Positions 43,924 through 52,999 of a stretch of DNA of 64,000 nucleotides are shown piece by piece. How positions within the stretch are numbered: the first letter of the stretch is position 1; each line of letters begins with the position of its first letter. The notes beneath the pieces are model-generated. The model was not told the DNA's origin. It saw only the letters and a list, made by a program, of their open reading frames with translations, and made no database searches. The stretch is from an uncultured Enterocloster sp. Lineage in GTDB: Bacteria; Bacillota; Clostridia; Lachnospirales; Lachnospiraceae. A program made the translations under genes and the position numbers. The DNA lies in assembly GCA_944383785.1 (NCBI GenBank), contig CALWQV010000001.1, forward strand, positions 40,256 through 104,255. The letters are read 5' to 3'.

Positions 43924-44724
43924 ATGAATATTTTGGTTTGCATTAAACAGGTTCCCGATACTGCGGAAATCAAAATCGATCCGGTTACGAATACCCTGAT
44001 CCGGGCGGGTGTTCCCAGCATCGTAAACCCCTTTGACGCTTATGCTCTGGAGATCGCGGCCCGCATCAAGGACAAGAATCCGGGGACAAAAATCTCTGTT
44101 CTGACAATGGGACCACAGCAGGCCACAGCTGCCCTAAAGGAGTGCCTGGCAGTGGGCGGAGACAAGGCTTATCTGGTAAGCGACAGGGCCTTCGGCGGTG
44201 CGGATACTCTGGCTACCAGCTATACCCTGAAGAATGCCATAGACAAGATTGAAGAGCTGGAAGGAAAATTTGACCTGATTTTCTGTGGCAAACAGGCCAT
44301 CGACGGCGATACCGCCCAGGTGGGACCGGAGATTGCGGAGCATATGAATTATCCACAAATCACCTACGCGGTTGAGGCAACAGTAGAGGGGGACGAGGTG
44401 CTGGTGAAGAGGGAAACCGGTGAGGGTTATGAGATTCTGGCGGCCAAGCTTCCCTGCCTGGTTACGGTTACCAAACCTAGCTTTAATCCCCGTTTTCCGA
44501 CCATCAAATCCAAGATGGCGGCAAACCGGGCGGTGATTACCACTCTGACTGCGGCCGATCTTCCGGTTGAGGCAGAGCGGATCGGCTTAAAGGGCTCTCC
44601 TACCAAGGTAAAAAAGACATTTACACCTCCCCGGAAGCAGGGCGGCGTCGTGATCCATGAGGCCACCGGCGAGGAATCGGCGAAAAAGCTTTTTGAGCTG
44701 TTAAGCGCCGGCAATATCATATAG
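43924..44724 (+). CDS. etfB: Electron-transfer flavoprotein beta subunit
   Basis: A 266-residue EtfB. The N terminus MNILVCIKQVPDTAEIK and the adenine-nucleotide motif FCGKQAIDGDTAQVGP are typical of anaerobic Etf, including bifurcating forms, though bifurcation cannot be decided by eye. It pairs with EtfA 16 bases downstream and would exchange electrons with the acyl-CoA dehydrogenase. ATG 43924 has CGGAGGG upstream; the frame is open upstream into maoC but that is not used. Confidence 0.95.
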   Translation: MNILVCIKQVPDTAEIKIDPVTNTLIRAGVPSIVNPFDAYALEIAARIKDKNPGTKISVLTMGPQQATAALKECLAVGGDKAYLVSDRAFGGADTLATSYTLKNAIDKIEELEGKFDLIFCGKQAIDGDTAQVGPEIAEHMNYPQITYAVEATVEGDEVLVKRETGEGYEILAAKLPCLVTVTKPSFNPRFPTIKSKMAANRAVITTLTAADLPVEAERIGLKGSPTKVKKTFTPPRKQGGVVIHEATGEESAKKLFELLSAGNII

Positions 44725-44740
44725 AGGAGGCAGAAGATAT

Positions 44741-45748
44741 ATGGAAGCGTTAACCAGGGATTTATGGGTATTAATTGAAACAACAGACGAGGGAAAGGCC
44801 AGGAATGTGGGCCTGGAACTGTTAAATCCCGGAAGAAGGCTGGCGGACGCCCAGGGCGGAGCGCTGGTGGCCGTGGTGATCGGCAGCAATACGGAGGATG
44901 CGGTGAAGGAAGCCGCGGCTTATGGGGCGGACCGGATCCTGGTAGTGGACGGCCCAGAGTTTCAGCATTACACCACAGAGGCGTATACAGATGCTATGTA
45001 TGCTCTTGTGCAGAAGTACGGCCCTTTGACGATGATGATTGGAGCTACAAATGTGGGGCGGGATATGGGCCCCAGGCTCTCCTGCCGCCTGAAAACCGGA
45101 TTGACCGCAGACTGTACGGCGGTCGATTATGACGAGGAAAGCGGTAATATCGCTTGGACCCGTCCAACCTTTGGGGGAAACTTGCTGGCGGTGATTATGT
45201 GCCCCAACCACAGACCTCAGATCGGAACAGTGCGTCCCGGCGTGTTTAAAAAGGGAGATAGAAATCCGGACAATCATCCGGAAATCATCCGGGAGGATAT
45301 CCATGTAAAACCGGAGAATATCCGCACCAGGCTGGTGGAGATCTTAGCGGAGGCCGGAGCAGGCAGCGTGAACCTTGAAAATGCGGAGATCATCGTTTCA
45401 GGAGGACGGGGAGTCGGTGGGCCAAAGGGCTTTGAGCTGATCAAGGAGCTGGCGGATCTGCTGGGCGGCGAAGTAGGAGCTTCCCGTGCGGCGGTGGATT
45501 CTGATTGGATCGGCCATGTTCACCAGGTAGGGCAGACCGGCAAAACGGTAGGTCCCAGACTCTATATCGCCTGCGGCATTTCGGGAGCGATTCAGCATGT
45601 GGCGGGAATGAGCGGCTCTGATATAATTGTGGCCATTAACAAAGATCCGGACGCGCCGATTTTTAATATTGCGGATTATGGAATTGTAGGGGATCTGTTT
45701 ACTGTGATCCCGGCCCTGATCCGGGAAATCAAAGAGAGCAGAGGATGA
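44741..45748 (+). CDS. etfA: Electron-transfer flavoprotein alpha subunit
   Basis: A 335-residue EtfA. The C-terminal FAD-binding domain shows IIVSGGRGVGGPKGF, SRAAVDSDWI, QVGQTGKTVGPRLYIACGISGAIQH and INKDPDAPIFNIADYGIVGD. There is no N-terminal ferredoxin domain. It forms a dimer with EtfB to carry electrons for the acyl-CoA dehydrogenase. AGGAGG precedes the ATG, and the stop overlaps the next start by four bases. Confidence 0.95.
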   Translation: MEALTRDLWVLIETTDEGKARNVGLELLNPGRRLADAQGGALVAVVIGSNTEDAVKEAAAYGADRILVVDGPEFQHYTTEAYTDAMYALVQKYGPLTMMIGATNVGRDMGPRLSCRLKTGLTADCTAVDYDEESGNIAWTRPTFGGNLLAVIMCPNHRPQIGTVRPGVFKKGDRNPDNHPEIIREDIHVKPENIRTRLVEILAEAGAGSVNLENAEIIVSGGRGVGGPKGFELIKELADLLGGEVGASRAAVDSDWIGHVHQVGQTGKTVGPRLYIACGISGAIQHVAGMSGSDIIVAINKDPDAPIFNIADYGIVGDLFTVIPALIREIKESRG

Positions 45749-46644
45749 GCCCGGTTCGTGTGGAGACGGTTTATGGGAATACGGGATGCCTGTTTTTGAC
45801 AGGCATCTGTATTCCCTTTTACCGTCTGGGGGAAAAGGAATGGATTCTTCTGGACAGTGGTTCCCGCTTTGTGCGGGGGGAGCTATTATCTTATTTGGAC
45901 GCGCATCAGATCCGTGTCCGGGCGGTTCTGTGTAGCCACGCCCATTTTGACCATATTGAAAATAACCGCTGCCTGCAGGAAAGCCATGGAGCCGGGATTG
46001 TAATGACAGCCTTCGATGGGGGGATGGCCCACGACGCCCTGGCGTTAAAGGCATGCTTTTACTCTCAAACAGAATCGGACAATGAGGTAAACTGCGGGGA
46101 AATGATCTGCAGGGCAGACTGTATCCTCCACCCGGATGAGCGGCGGGCCAAAATTTGCGGAACCTGGTTTGAGCTTTTGCCTTTGCCCGGACATGCGGCC
46201 AGCCATATGGGGATTCTTACTCCGGATGGAGTTATGTACCTGGCAGACAGCCTTTTTACATCCCAGGTGCTGGAGCGTGAAAAATTGTTTTATATGTTTA
46301 GCTGGAGGCGGGCACTGGAAACTATGGAGCGGATTCAGAGCTTTCGCTTTCAGCGCTATATTCTGGCCCATCAGGGAGTGGAGACTGAGATCTGCGGGCT
46401 GGCGGCGTGGAACCGGAAACGGCTGGAACAGGAACTTGAGGCGCTGCTTTGGCTCTGCATAGGAGAACCGGGGCTGGAGGAACTGGCGGGCCGGGTAGCA
46501 GAGGCAAGGGGGATTTCGGTCCAGAGTGTAAAGAAGGCCAGATTCATGGAACGGACCGTTCGTTCTATGGCGGAATACTGGCTGGAGCAAGGGGAGCTTG
46601 AGATTCGGCTGAAGGACGGCAGGCTGGTATATGTTAGGAGGTAA
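45745..46644 (+). CDS. Metallo-beta-lactamase-fold hydrolase
   Basis: A 299-residue protein with the metal-binding motif SHAHFDH (His65, His67, Asp69, His70) and a later LPLPGHAASH and LAHQG supplying further ligands. Such proteins hydrolyse thioesters, lactones or similar bonds; in this operon a thioesterase-type role or removal of a side product is plausible but unproven. Translationally coupled to etfA (ATGA overlap). The C-terminal ~90 residues form an extra helical region not needed for the fold. Confidence 0.87.
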   Translation: MSPVRVETVYGNTGCLFLTGICIPFYRLGEKEWILLDSGSRFVRGELLSYLDAHQIRVRAVLCSHAHFDHIENNRCLQESHGAGIVMTAFDGGMAHDALALKACFYSQTESDNEVNCGEMICRADCILHPDERRAKICGTWFELLPLPGHAASHMGILTPDGVMYLADSLFTSQVLEREKLFYMFSWRRALETMERIQSFRFQRYILAHQGVETEICGLAAWNRKRLEQELEALLWLCIGEPGLEELAGRVAEARGISVQSVKKARFMERTVRSMAEYWLEQGELEIRLKDGRLVYVRR

Positions 46645-46652
46645 TGGAAGAA

Positions 46653-48566
46653 ATGATGTATGACAAATTATTCACTCCCATGAAGATTGGAACGCTGACG
46701 GTGAAGAACCGGCTGATTATGCCTGCTATGAACAGCCACTGTGCGGATGGGGAGCATCATTTTACAGAACAGGCCCTTAATTATTATGGGGAAAGAGTTT
46801 TGGGCGGCTTCGGGCTGCTGATTACGGAATTTTTGTGCATCAGCGAAGAGGGGTTGGCTTACCCCATGCAGGCGGGTATTTACGATGATCGATTTATTCC
46901 AAGTCTTTCCCGGCTGACAGAGCGGGTTCACCAGAACGGCGGACGGATTTTCGCACAGCTGCACCATGCGGGGAGGATGCAGGGCAGAGGAAGCACTGAC
47001 CTTGAAGCGGTGGGGCCTAGCAGTATCCCGGATCCCGCCAATATGATTCCGGTTCACGAATTAAGCGGCAGCGAGATACAGGAAATCGTTCGGAAATTCG
47101 CGGCTGCAGCGGTACGGGCGAAGAAAAGCGGCTTTGACGGCGTGGAGATTCACGGCGCTCACGGCTATCTGCTGGCCCAGTTTTTATCCCCGGGTGTCAA
47201 TAAGCGCACGGACCGCTATGGCGGCAGCATTATGAACCGGGCGCGAATCGTCTGCGAGATCATCCGGGCGGTAAAGACGGCTTGCGGAAAGGATTTTCCG
47301 GTGTGCGTCAGAACAAGCGGGGATGAGGGATATAAGGGCGGCAATACCATCGAGATGGCAGCGGCCCAGTGCCTTTTGTTTGAAGAGGCCGGGGCCGATG
47401 CAGTTCATGTTTCCCATGGAATTGCGATCCACTCTTATTTTTCGGAAAGCGGGTTTAACCTGAAAAATGTGCGGAGAGTCAAAGAGACAGTCTCGGTTCC
47501 GGTGATCGGCGTGGGAAGGTTAAATGACCCAGCGCTGATGTTAAGCGCCATCGAGAGAGGGGATCTGGATTTCGTGGCCCTGGGACGGGAATCGGTGTGC
47601 GATCCACATATTCCGGAGAAAATAAGGGAGGGGAGGCTGGATGAAATCCTGACTTGTACCGGCTGCATGCAGAGATGCCTGTATACGGACTCTTTTGAAG
47701 AAGGTTTTGGCATTTCCTGCATGATTAACCCTTTTAGCGGAAAGGAAGGAATTTGGGAAATTTTAGATGCCCCTGTCCGGAAACGGATTGCAGTGGTGGG
47801 GGCAGGGCCTGCCGGGCTTCAGGCGGCCTGGATTCTCGGAAAAAGAGGCCACGATGTAACGGTCTACGAAAAGGAGGAAAATGCAGGCGGTCAGTACCGG
47901 ATCGCGGCGGTTCCGCCTATGAAGCAGGATTTGGCGAAAACGATTTCTACCTATCTGACATTTTGCCATAAATACCATGTGACCATCCACTACCATACAA
48001 AAGCGGATAAAAAGCTGCTGGATCAGGGAAACTTTGATGAAATTATCCTGGCATGCGGCGCCTCGCCGCTGGTTCCTGAAATTAAGGGGATCAATCAGAA
48101 GCATGTATATCTGGCGAAGGATATTCTGAGTTTTCATGTCCTGCTGCAAAATCAGAGGATCATTGTGCTGGGAGCCGGTTTGGTAGGGGTGGAAACCGCA
48201 GAGGTTCTGGAAGGATATGGCAATTCTGTGACAGTGGTGGATATGCTGGAAAAGGCAGCCCCCCTTGCGCCTGCCCGTCCAAGGGAAAACCTGATGGGCC
48301 ATCTAAAGGAGCTGGGCGTGCAGTTTGACCTGGGGCGCAGGGTAACGGAGATCCATGAAGACGGAGTCAGCTGTGAAAAGGCGGGGGAGGTCAAGCGCCT
48401 GGAAGGCTTTGACAGTATTGTCCTTGCTTTTGGATCAAGGTCCGATCGGGCTCTTGCTGAGGAATATGGGGATGATCCAAGAGTTCATCTGATTGGAGAT
48501 GCCCTGGAAAGCGGAGATGCCAAGAGGGGGATTTATGAGGCGACAAAGCTGGCTTTGAGTTTATAA
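46653..48566 (+). CDS. NADH:flavin oxidoreductase, 2,4-dienoyl-CoA / 2-enoate reductase-like
   Basis: A ~637-residue three-domain Fe-S flavoprotein. Old-yellow-enzyme barrel (about 1-325, with HGAHGYLLAQFLSPGVNKRTDRYGG), a 4Fe-4S Cys cluster (CTGCMQRC near 335-342, another Cys in GISCMIN), then FAD-binding (VVGAGPAGLQAAW) and NAD-binding (VLGAGLVGVETAEV) regions. The family reduces conjugated double bonds (FadH, 2-enoate reductase, BaiCD/BaiH). It ends the sigma-54 operon and implies an alpha,beta-unsaturated or dienoyl substrate. ATG 46653 is preferred because TTAGGAGGT lies ten bases upstream; ATG 46644 is too close to it. Confidence 0.92.
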   Translation: MMYDKLFTPMKIGTLTVKNRLIMPAMNSHCADGEHHFTEQALNYYGERVLGGFGLLITEFLCISEEGLAYPMQAGIYDDRFIPSLSRLTERVHQNGGRIFAQLHHAGRMQGRGSTDLEAVGPSSIPDPANMIPVHELSGSEIQEIVRKFAAAAVRAKKSGFDGVEIHGAHGYLLAQFLSPGVNKRTDRYGGSIMNRARIVCEIIRAVKTACGKDFPVCVRTSGDEGYKGGNTIEMAAAQCLLFEEAGADAVHVSHGIAIHSYFSESGFNLKNVRRVKETVSVPVIGVGRLNDPALMLSAIERGDLDFVALGRESVCDPHIPEKIREGRLDEILTCTGCMQRCLYTDSFEEGFGISCMINPFSGKEGIWEILDAPVRKRIAVVGAGPAGLQAAWILGKRGHDVTVYEKEENAGGQYRIAAVPPMKQDLAKTISTYLTFCHKYHVTIHYHTKADKKLLDQGNFDEIILACGASPLVPEIKGINQKHVYLAKDILSFHVLLQNQRIIVLGAGLVGVETAEVLEGYGNSVTVVDMLEKAAPLAPARPRENLMGHLKELGVQFDLGRRVTEIHEDGVSCEKAGEVKRLEGFDSIVLAFGSRSDRALAEEYGDDPRVHLIGDALESGDAKRGIYEATKLALSL

Positions 48567-48578
48567 GGAAAATGGACC

Positions 48579-48607
48579 TTTACAAGCGGACCGGCCTTTG
48601 CTACAAT
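48579..48607 (+). promoter_or_regulatory. Extended -10 promoter of pth-mfd
   Basis: TTTACA (48579-48584), 17-base spacer, TACAAT (48602-48607) preceded by TGC. Start predicted near 48614, giving a ~130-base leader. Confidence 0.82.
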
Positions 48608-48630
48608 CAAAAATAACAGAAGGTGTTGGA

Positions 48631-48665
48631 AGCGTTAGGTGCCCCCTGGGAGCGCATCTAACGCT
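48631..48665 (+). promoter_or_regulatory. Hairpin in pth leader
   Basis: AGCGTTAGGTG (48631-48641) pairs with CATCTAACGCT (48655-48665) around a C/G-rich loop. It lies inside the predicted pth leader and lacks a strong T-run, so it may be an RNA control element or a weak terminator of the upstream operon. Confidence 0.5.
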
Positions 48666-48689
48666 TTGTGGCGTGCCTGAAAAGGAAAT

Positions 48690-48710
48690 GTAACAGTTCA
48701 GAACGGTTAC
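48690..48710. repeat. Near-perfect palindrome, member of a recurring intergenic motif
   Basis: GTAACAGTTC and GAACGGTTAC around a central A. The core AACAGTTCAG plus GG recurs at 4649-4663 and 63913-63929, always outside genes. Confidence 0.5.
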
Positions 48711-48744
48711 AAGGAGATTTGGAAAGGAAGAGCAGGAAAAAGTG

Positions 48745-49317
48745 ATGTATTTAATCGTAGGACTTGGAAATCCAGGCCGTCAGTATGAGAAGACCCGGCA
48801 TAATGTAGGCTTTGAGGTGATCGACCGGCTGGCGGACCGGCTTTCTGCATCGGTGGATGAGAAAAAATTTAAGGGCTGCTATGGAAAAGGCGTAATCGGG
48901 GGGAATAAGGTGATTTTGCTAAAGCCTCTTACCTATATGAACCTCAGCGGAGAGAGCGTCCGGGCGGCGATGGATTTCTATAAAATTGATCCGGATCATA
49001 TGATAGTCGTATATGACGACGTAAGCCTGGATGTGGGCCAGCTGCGGATCCGCACAAAAGGAAGCGCTGGGGGCCATAATGGGATAAAAAATATTATCGC
49101 CCATCTGGGAACCCAGGAGTTTCCTAGGGTGAAGGTGGGCGTGGGGGAGAAGCCGCCCAGGATGGATCTGGCGGATTATGTGCTGAGCCGTTTTTCGGGG
49201 GAGGATCAGGAGAAGATGAACGCCGCCTTTGTGGAAGCGGCCCGGGCGGTGGAGGCCATGATTATAGAAGGAACCGACTGGGCTATGAACCGGTTCAATG
49301 GACACAGGGAAGGATAA
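48745..49317 (+). CDS. pth: Peptidyl-tRNA hydrolase
   Basis: Frees tRNAs from prematurely released peptidyl-tRNA. Family motifs are complete: GLGNPGRQYEKTRHNVGF with the catalytic His, KPLTYMNLSGESV, YDDVSLDVG with the active-site Asp, and GSAGGHNGIKNI. The length of 190 residues is normal. ATG 48745 has a purine-rich site upstream; GTG 48742 is an alternative. It is followed by mfd and then spoVT, as in Bacillus, where pth is also called spoVC. Confidence 0.97.
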   Translation: MYLIVGLGNPGRQYEKTRHNVGFEVIDRLADRLSASVDEKKFKGCYGKGVIGGNKVILLKPLTYMNLSGESVRAAMDFYKIDPDHMIVVYDDVSLDVGQLRIRTKGSAGGHNGIKNIIAHLGTQEFPRVKVGVGEKPPRMDLADYVLSRFSGEDQEKMNAAFVEAARAVEAMIIEGTDWAMNRFNGHREG

Positions 49318-49341
49318 GTTAAGGAAGGATGAGTATAAACC

Positions 49342-52300
49342 ATGCAGAATCCGCTGGCAGAATTGCAGGAATATGAAAATTTGCTGGAAGCCCTGAAAAA
49401 GGGGCAGGGCCCGATTCAGGCAACGGGAACCCTGGATTCCCAGAAGGTGCATCTGATGTATGAACTAAAGGAGGATGCTTCTTATCCCTGGAGCCTGGTG
49501 GTGACCTACGATGATACCAGGGCAAAGGAGATCTATGAGGATTTCCGCAATTTTACGGATCGGGTCTGGCTGTATCCGGCCAGGGACCTTTTGTTTTACA
49601 GCGCGGATATCCACGGAAACCTGCTGACCAGGCAGCGAATCTCAGTGTTAAAAAGCATTTTGACAGAGCCTGGAGGCGTGGTGGTGACCACGGTGGACGC
49701 CCTGATGGATCATTTGCTGCCTCTTTCGGCGTTTAAAAGCCAGGTTGTCTCCATTCAGGCGGGGCAGACCCTGGATCTGGAGGCTTTAAAGACCCAGCTG
49801 ACCGCTATGGGATATGAGCGGACGGCCCAGGTAGACGGCATGGGGCAGTTTTCCATCCGCGGCGGGATCCTGGATATTTTTCCCCTGACTGAGGAGACGC
49901 CGGTGCGTGTGGAGCTGTGGGACGATGAGGTGGATTCCATCCGCAGCTTTGATGTGGAGAGCCAGCGATCGGTGGAGGAGCTGGATCAGGTGGCCCTGTA
50001 TCCGGCGGCGGAGGTGATCCTTCCGCCAGACAGGCTAAAAGAGGGCCTGAGGGCGATTGAAGAAGAGGAAAAGATCTATGAGGCTTCTCTGAGAGGGCAG
50101 CACAAGAGCGAGGCGGCCCATCGGATTTTGATGTCGGTTCAGGAGTTTGTGGAAGGTGTCCGGGAAGGCTGGCGCATCGGCGGTCTGGACAGCTATATCC
50201 GGTATTTCTGTAAGGATACGGTGTCGTTTTTGGAGTATTTCCCTAAAGGGGAGAGTATTCTCTTTTTGGATGAGCCGGCCAGACTTAAGGAAAAAAGCGA
50301 AACAGTGGAGCTGGAATTTCGGGAGAGCATGTCCCACCGGCTGGAAAACGGGTATATGCTGCCAGGGCAGACAGAGCTTTTTGACCCGTCGGCCCAGGTG
50401 CTGGCCAGACTGCAGCGGGGCCAGACAGTGATGCTTACCGGGCTGGATCAAAAACTTCCGGGAATGAAGGTGCAGCATAAATTTGGCTTTACGGTCAAAA
50501 ATGTCAGCTCCTACCAGAACAGCTTTGAGATGCTGATTAAGGATCTGACCCGCTGGAAAAAGGAAGGGTGGCGGGTGATCCTGCTTTCTCCGTCCAGAAC
50601 CAGGGCCAGCCGCCTGGCCAGCGATCTGAGGGAGTATGAGCTGAGGGCATTTTGCCCGGATCAGGAAAATGGTACAGTCCCCCAGGTTTTGCCGGGACAG
50701 ATTCTGGTGGTCCACGGGAATCTCCACAGGGGCTTTGAATATCCGCTGATTAAGTTCGTTTTCATTACCGAGGGCGACATGTTCGGCGTGGAGAAGAAAC
50801 GGAAAAAGAAAAAGCGCCACAGCTATCAGGGCCAGGGAATCCGCAGCTTTTCGGAGCTGTCCGTGGGAGATTATGTGGTTCATGAAGAACACGGACTGGG
50901 AATCTACAAGGGCATCGAGAAGGTTGAACGGGATAAGGTTACCAAGGATTATATTAAAATTGAGTATGGGGACGGCGGGAACCTTTATCTGCCGGCCACC
51001 AGGCTGGAGAGCATCCAGAAATATTCCGGCGCCGATGGAAGAAAGCCGAAGCTAAATAAACTGGGAGGCGGCGAGTGGACCAAGACAAAAACCAAGGTCA
51101 GAGGGGCGGTGCAGGAGATTGCCCGGGATTTGGTAAAGCTGTATGCGGCCAGGCAGGAGAAGAGCGGATTTCAGTACGGGCCGGATACGGTGTGGCAGAG
51201 GGAGTTTGAGGAGCTGTTCCCTTACGAGGAGACGGAGGATCAGCTGGACGCCATCGAAGCGGTGAAGGCAGATATGGAAAGCCGCAAGATTATGGACCGG
51301 CTGGTCTGCGGGGACGTGGGTTACGGCAAAACGGAGGTGGCCCTGCGGGCGGCCTTTAAGGCGGTGCAGGACAGCAAGCAGGTGGTGTATCTGGTGCCGA
51401 CTACGATTTTGGCCCAGCAGCATTATAATACCTTTGTCCAGCGGATGAAGGATTTTCCGGTGCGGGTGGATATGCTGAGCCGCTTCCGCACCCCGGCTCA
51501 GCAGAAAAAGACTCTGGAGGATTTGCGCAAGGGGCTGGTGGATATTGTGATTGGAACCCACCGGGTTCTGTCAAAGGATCTCCAGTTTAAGGATTTGGGC
51601 CTGCTGATCGTGGACGAGGAACAGCGTTTCGGCGTGACTCATAAGGAAAAGATTAAAAAACTGAAGGAAAATGTGGATGTGCTGACTTTGACCGCCACCC
51701 CCATTCCCAGAACGCTCCATATGAGCCTGGCGGGGATTCGCGATATGAGCGTGCTGGAGGAGCCGCCGGTGGATCGTATGCCCATCCAGACCTATGTGAT
51801 GGAGTACAATGAGGAAATGATCCGGGAAGCCATTGGCCGTGAGCTGGCCAGAGGCGGCCAGGTCTATTATGTGTACAACCGGGTGACGGATATTGCGGAG
51901 GTGGCGAACCGGATCGCCGGTCTGGCTCCGGATGCGGTGGTAACCTATGCCCACGGCCAGATGAAGGAGCATGAGCTGGAGCGGATCATGGGAGATTTTA
52001 TTAACGGCGATATTGATGTATTGGTATCCACTACGATAATAGAGACGGGACTGGATATTCCCAATGCCAATACTATGATCGTCCAGGATGCGGACCGTAT
52101 GGGACTGGCGCAGCTCTACCAGCTGCGGGGGCGTGTCGGGCGCTCCAACCGTACATCTTTTGCGTTTTTAATGTATAAGCGGGACAAGATGCTGAGGGAA
52201 GAGGCGGAAAAGCGGCTTCAGGCCATCCGGGAGTTTACGGAGCTGGGAAGCGGCATCAAGATCGCCATGAGAGATCTGGAAATCCGCGGCGCGGGCAACG

Positions 52301-52881
52301 TACTGGGGGCGGAGCAGCATGGTCATATGGAGGCCGTTGGATATGATCTGTACTGTAAAATGCTGAACCAGGCGGTAAAGGCTCTGAAGGGTGAAGAAGG
52401 AGCGGAGGAACACTTTGAGACGGCTGTGGAGTGCGACATCAGCGCCTATATTCCCCCCTCTTATATTAAGAACGAGTATCAGAAGCTGGATATCTATAAG
52501 CGGATTTCCGCCATTGAGACAGCGGAGGAGTCCATGGATATGCAGGATGAGCTGATGGACCGTTTCGGCGATATTCCCGCCAGTGTGGACAATCTGCTGC
52601 GTATCGCGGTGCTGAAAGGTCAGGCCCACAAGGCCTATGTGACGGAGGCGGTGATCAACCGGCAGGAAGTACGCCTCACTCTTTATCCCAAGGCCAGACT
52701 GCGGGGGGAGAAGATTCCGGATTTGGTAGAAAAATACAAAGGACAGCTGAAAATGCTGGGCGGCCAGGGCCAGAATCCGGCGCTTTTGTATACGGATACA
52801 CGCCATAAGAATAAAGACAGCCGGGCTATGATGAAGATGGCAGAGGAGCTGGTAGAGGAATTGGTGGAATTGGCGGAGTGA
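49342..52881 (+). CDS. mfd: Transcription-repair coupling factor Mfd
   Basis: DNA translocase that removes stalled RNA polymerase and recruits UvrA. At 1179 residues it is full length: UvrB-homology region at the N terminus, the RNA polymerase interaction domain (SVGDYVVHEEHGLGIYKG, about 510-530), and the RecG-like motor with Walker A GDVGYGKTEVA (about 655-665), DEEQRFG (about 757) and TATPIPRTL. The C-terminal TRCF domain also looks complete. It starts 24 bases after pth and is probably co-transcribed. Confidence 0.98.
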   Translation: MQNPLAELQEYENLLEALKKGQGPIQATGTLDSQKVHLMYELKEDASYPWSLVVTYDDTRAKEIYEDFRNFTDRVWLYPARDLLFYSADIHGNLLTRQRISVLKSILTEPGGVVVTTVDALMDHLLPLSAFKSQVVSIQAGQTLDLEALKTQLTAMGYERTAQVDGMGQFSIRGGILDIFPLTEETPVRVELWDDEVDSIRSFDVESQRSVEELDQVALYPAAEVILPPDRLKEGLRAIEEEEKIYEASLRGQHKSEAAHRILMSVQEFVEGVREGWRIGGLDSYIRYFCKDTVSFLEYFPKGESILFLDEPARLKEKSETVELEFRESMSHRLENGYMLPGQTELFDPSAQVLARLQRGQTVMLTGLDQKLPGMKVQHKFGFTVKNVSSYQNSFEMLIKDLTRWKKEGWRVILLSPSRTRASRLASDLREYELRAFCPDQENGTVPQVLPGQILVVHGNLHRGFEYPLIKFVFITEGDMFGVEKKRKKKKRHSYQGQGIRSFSELSVGDYVVHEEHGLGIYKGIEKVERDKVTKDYIKIEYGDGGNLYLPATRLESIQKYSGADGRKPKLNKLGGGEWTKTKTKVRGAVQEIARDLVKLYAARQEKSGFQYGPDTVWQREFEELFPYEETEDQLDAIEAVKADMESRKIMDRLVCGDVGYGKTEVALRAAFKAVQDSKQVVYLVPTTILAQQHYNTFVQRMKDFPVRVDMLSRFRTPAQQKKTLEDLRKGLVDIVIGTHRVLSKDLQFKDLGLLIVDEEQRFGVTHKEKIKKLKENVDVLTLTATPIPRTLHMSLAGIRDMSVLEEPPVDRMPIQTYVMEYNEEMIREAIGRELARGGQVYYVYNRVTDIAEVANRIAGLAPDAVVTYAHGQMKEHELERIMGDFINGDIDVLVSTTIIETGLDIPNANTMIVQDADRMGLAQLYQLRGRVGRSNRTSFAFLMYKRDKMLREEAEKRLQAIREFTELGSGIKIAMRDLEIRGAGNVLGAEQHGHMEAVGYDLYCKMLNQAVKALKGEEGAEEHFETAVECDISAYIPPSYIKNEYQKLDIYKRISAIETAEESMDMQDELMDRFGDIPASVDNLLRIAVLKGQAHKAYVTEAVINRQEVRLTLYPKARLRGEKIPDLVEKYKGQLKMLGGQGQNPALLYTDTRHKNKDSRAMMKMAEELVEELVELAE

Positions 52882-52999
52882 GGAACCGATGCTTACAACG
52901 CTTCTCAGCCCAAGTATAAATTCCCCCATTTTACAGATAATACATTTACCGACAACTTGAAGGATAAATGTCAGAATGTAAAATGGAGGAATTTAATTT

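Noticed and set aside
37118-48566. Bile-acid inducible (bai) or carnitine (cai) operon
   Set aside because: The BaiH-sized flavin reductase, SDR and CoA ligase are suggestive, but the CoA-transferase is family I rather than class III, and baiE-like and caiB-like genes are missing.
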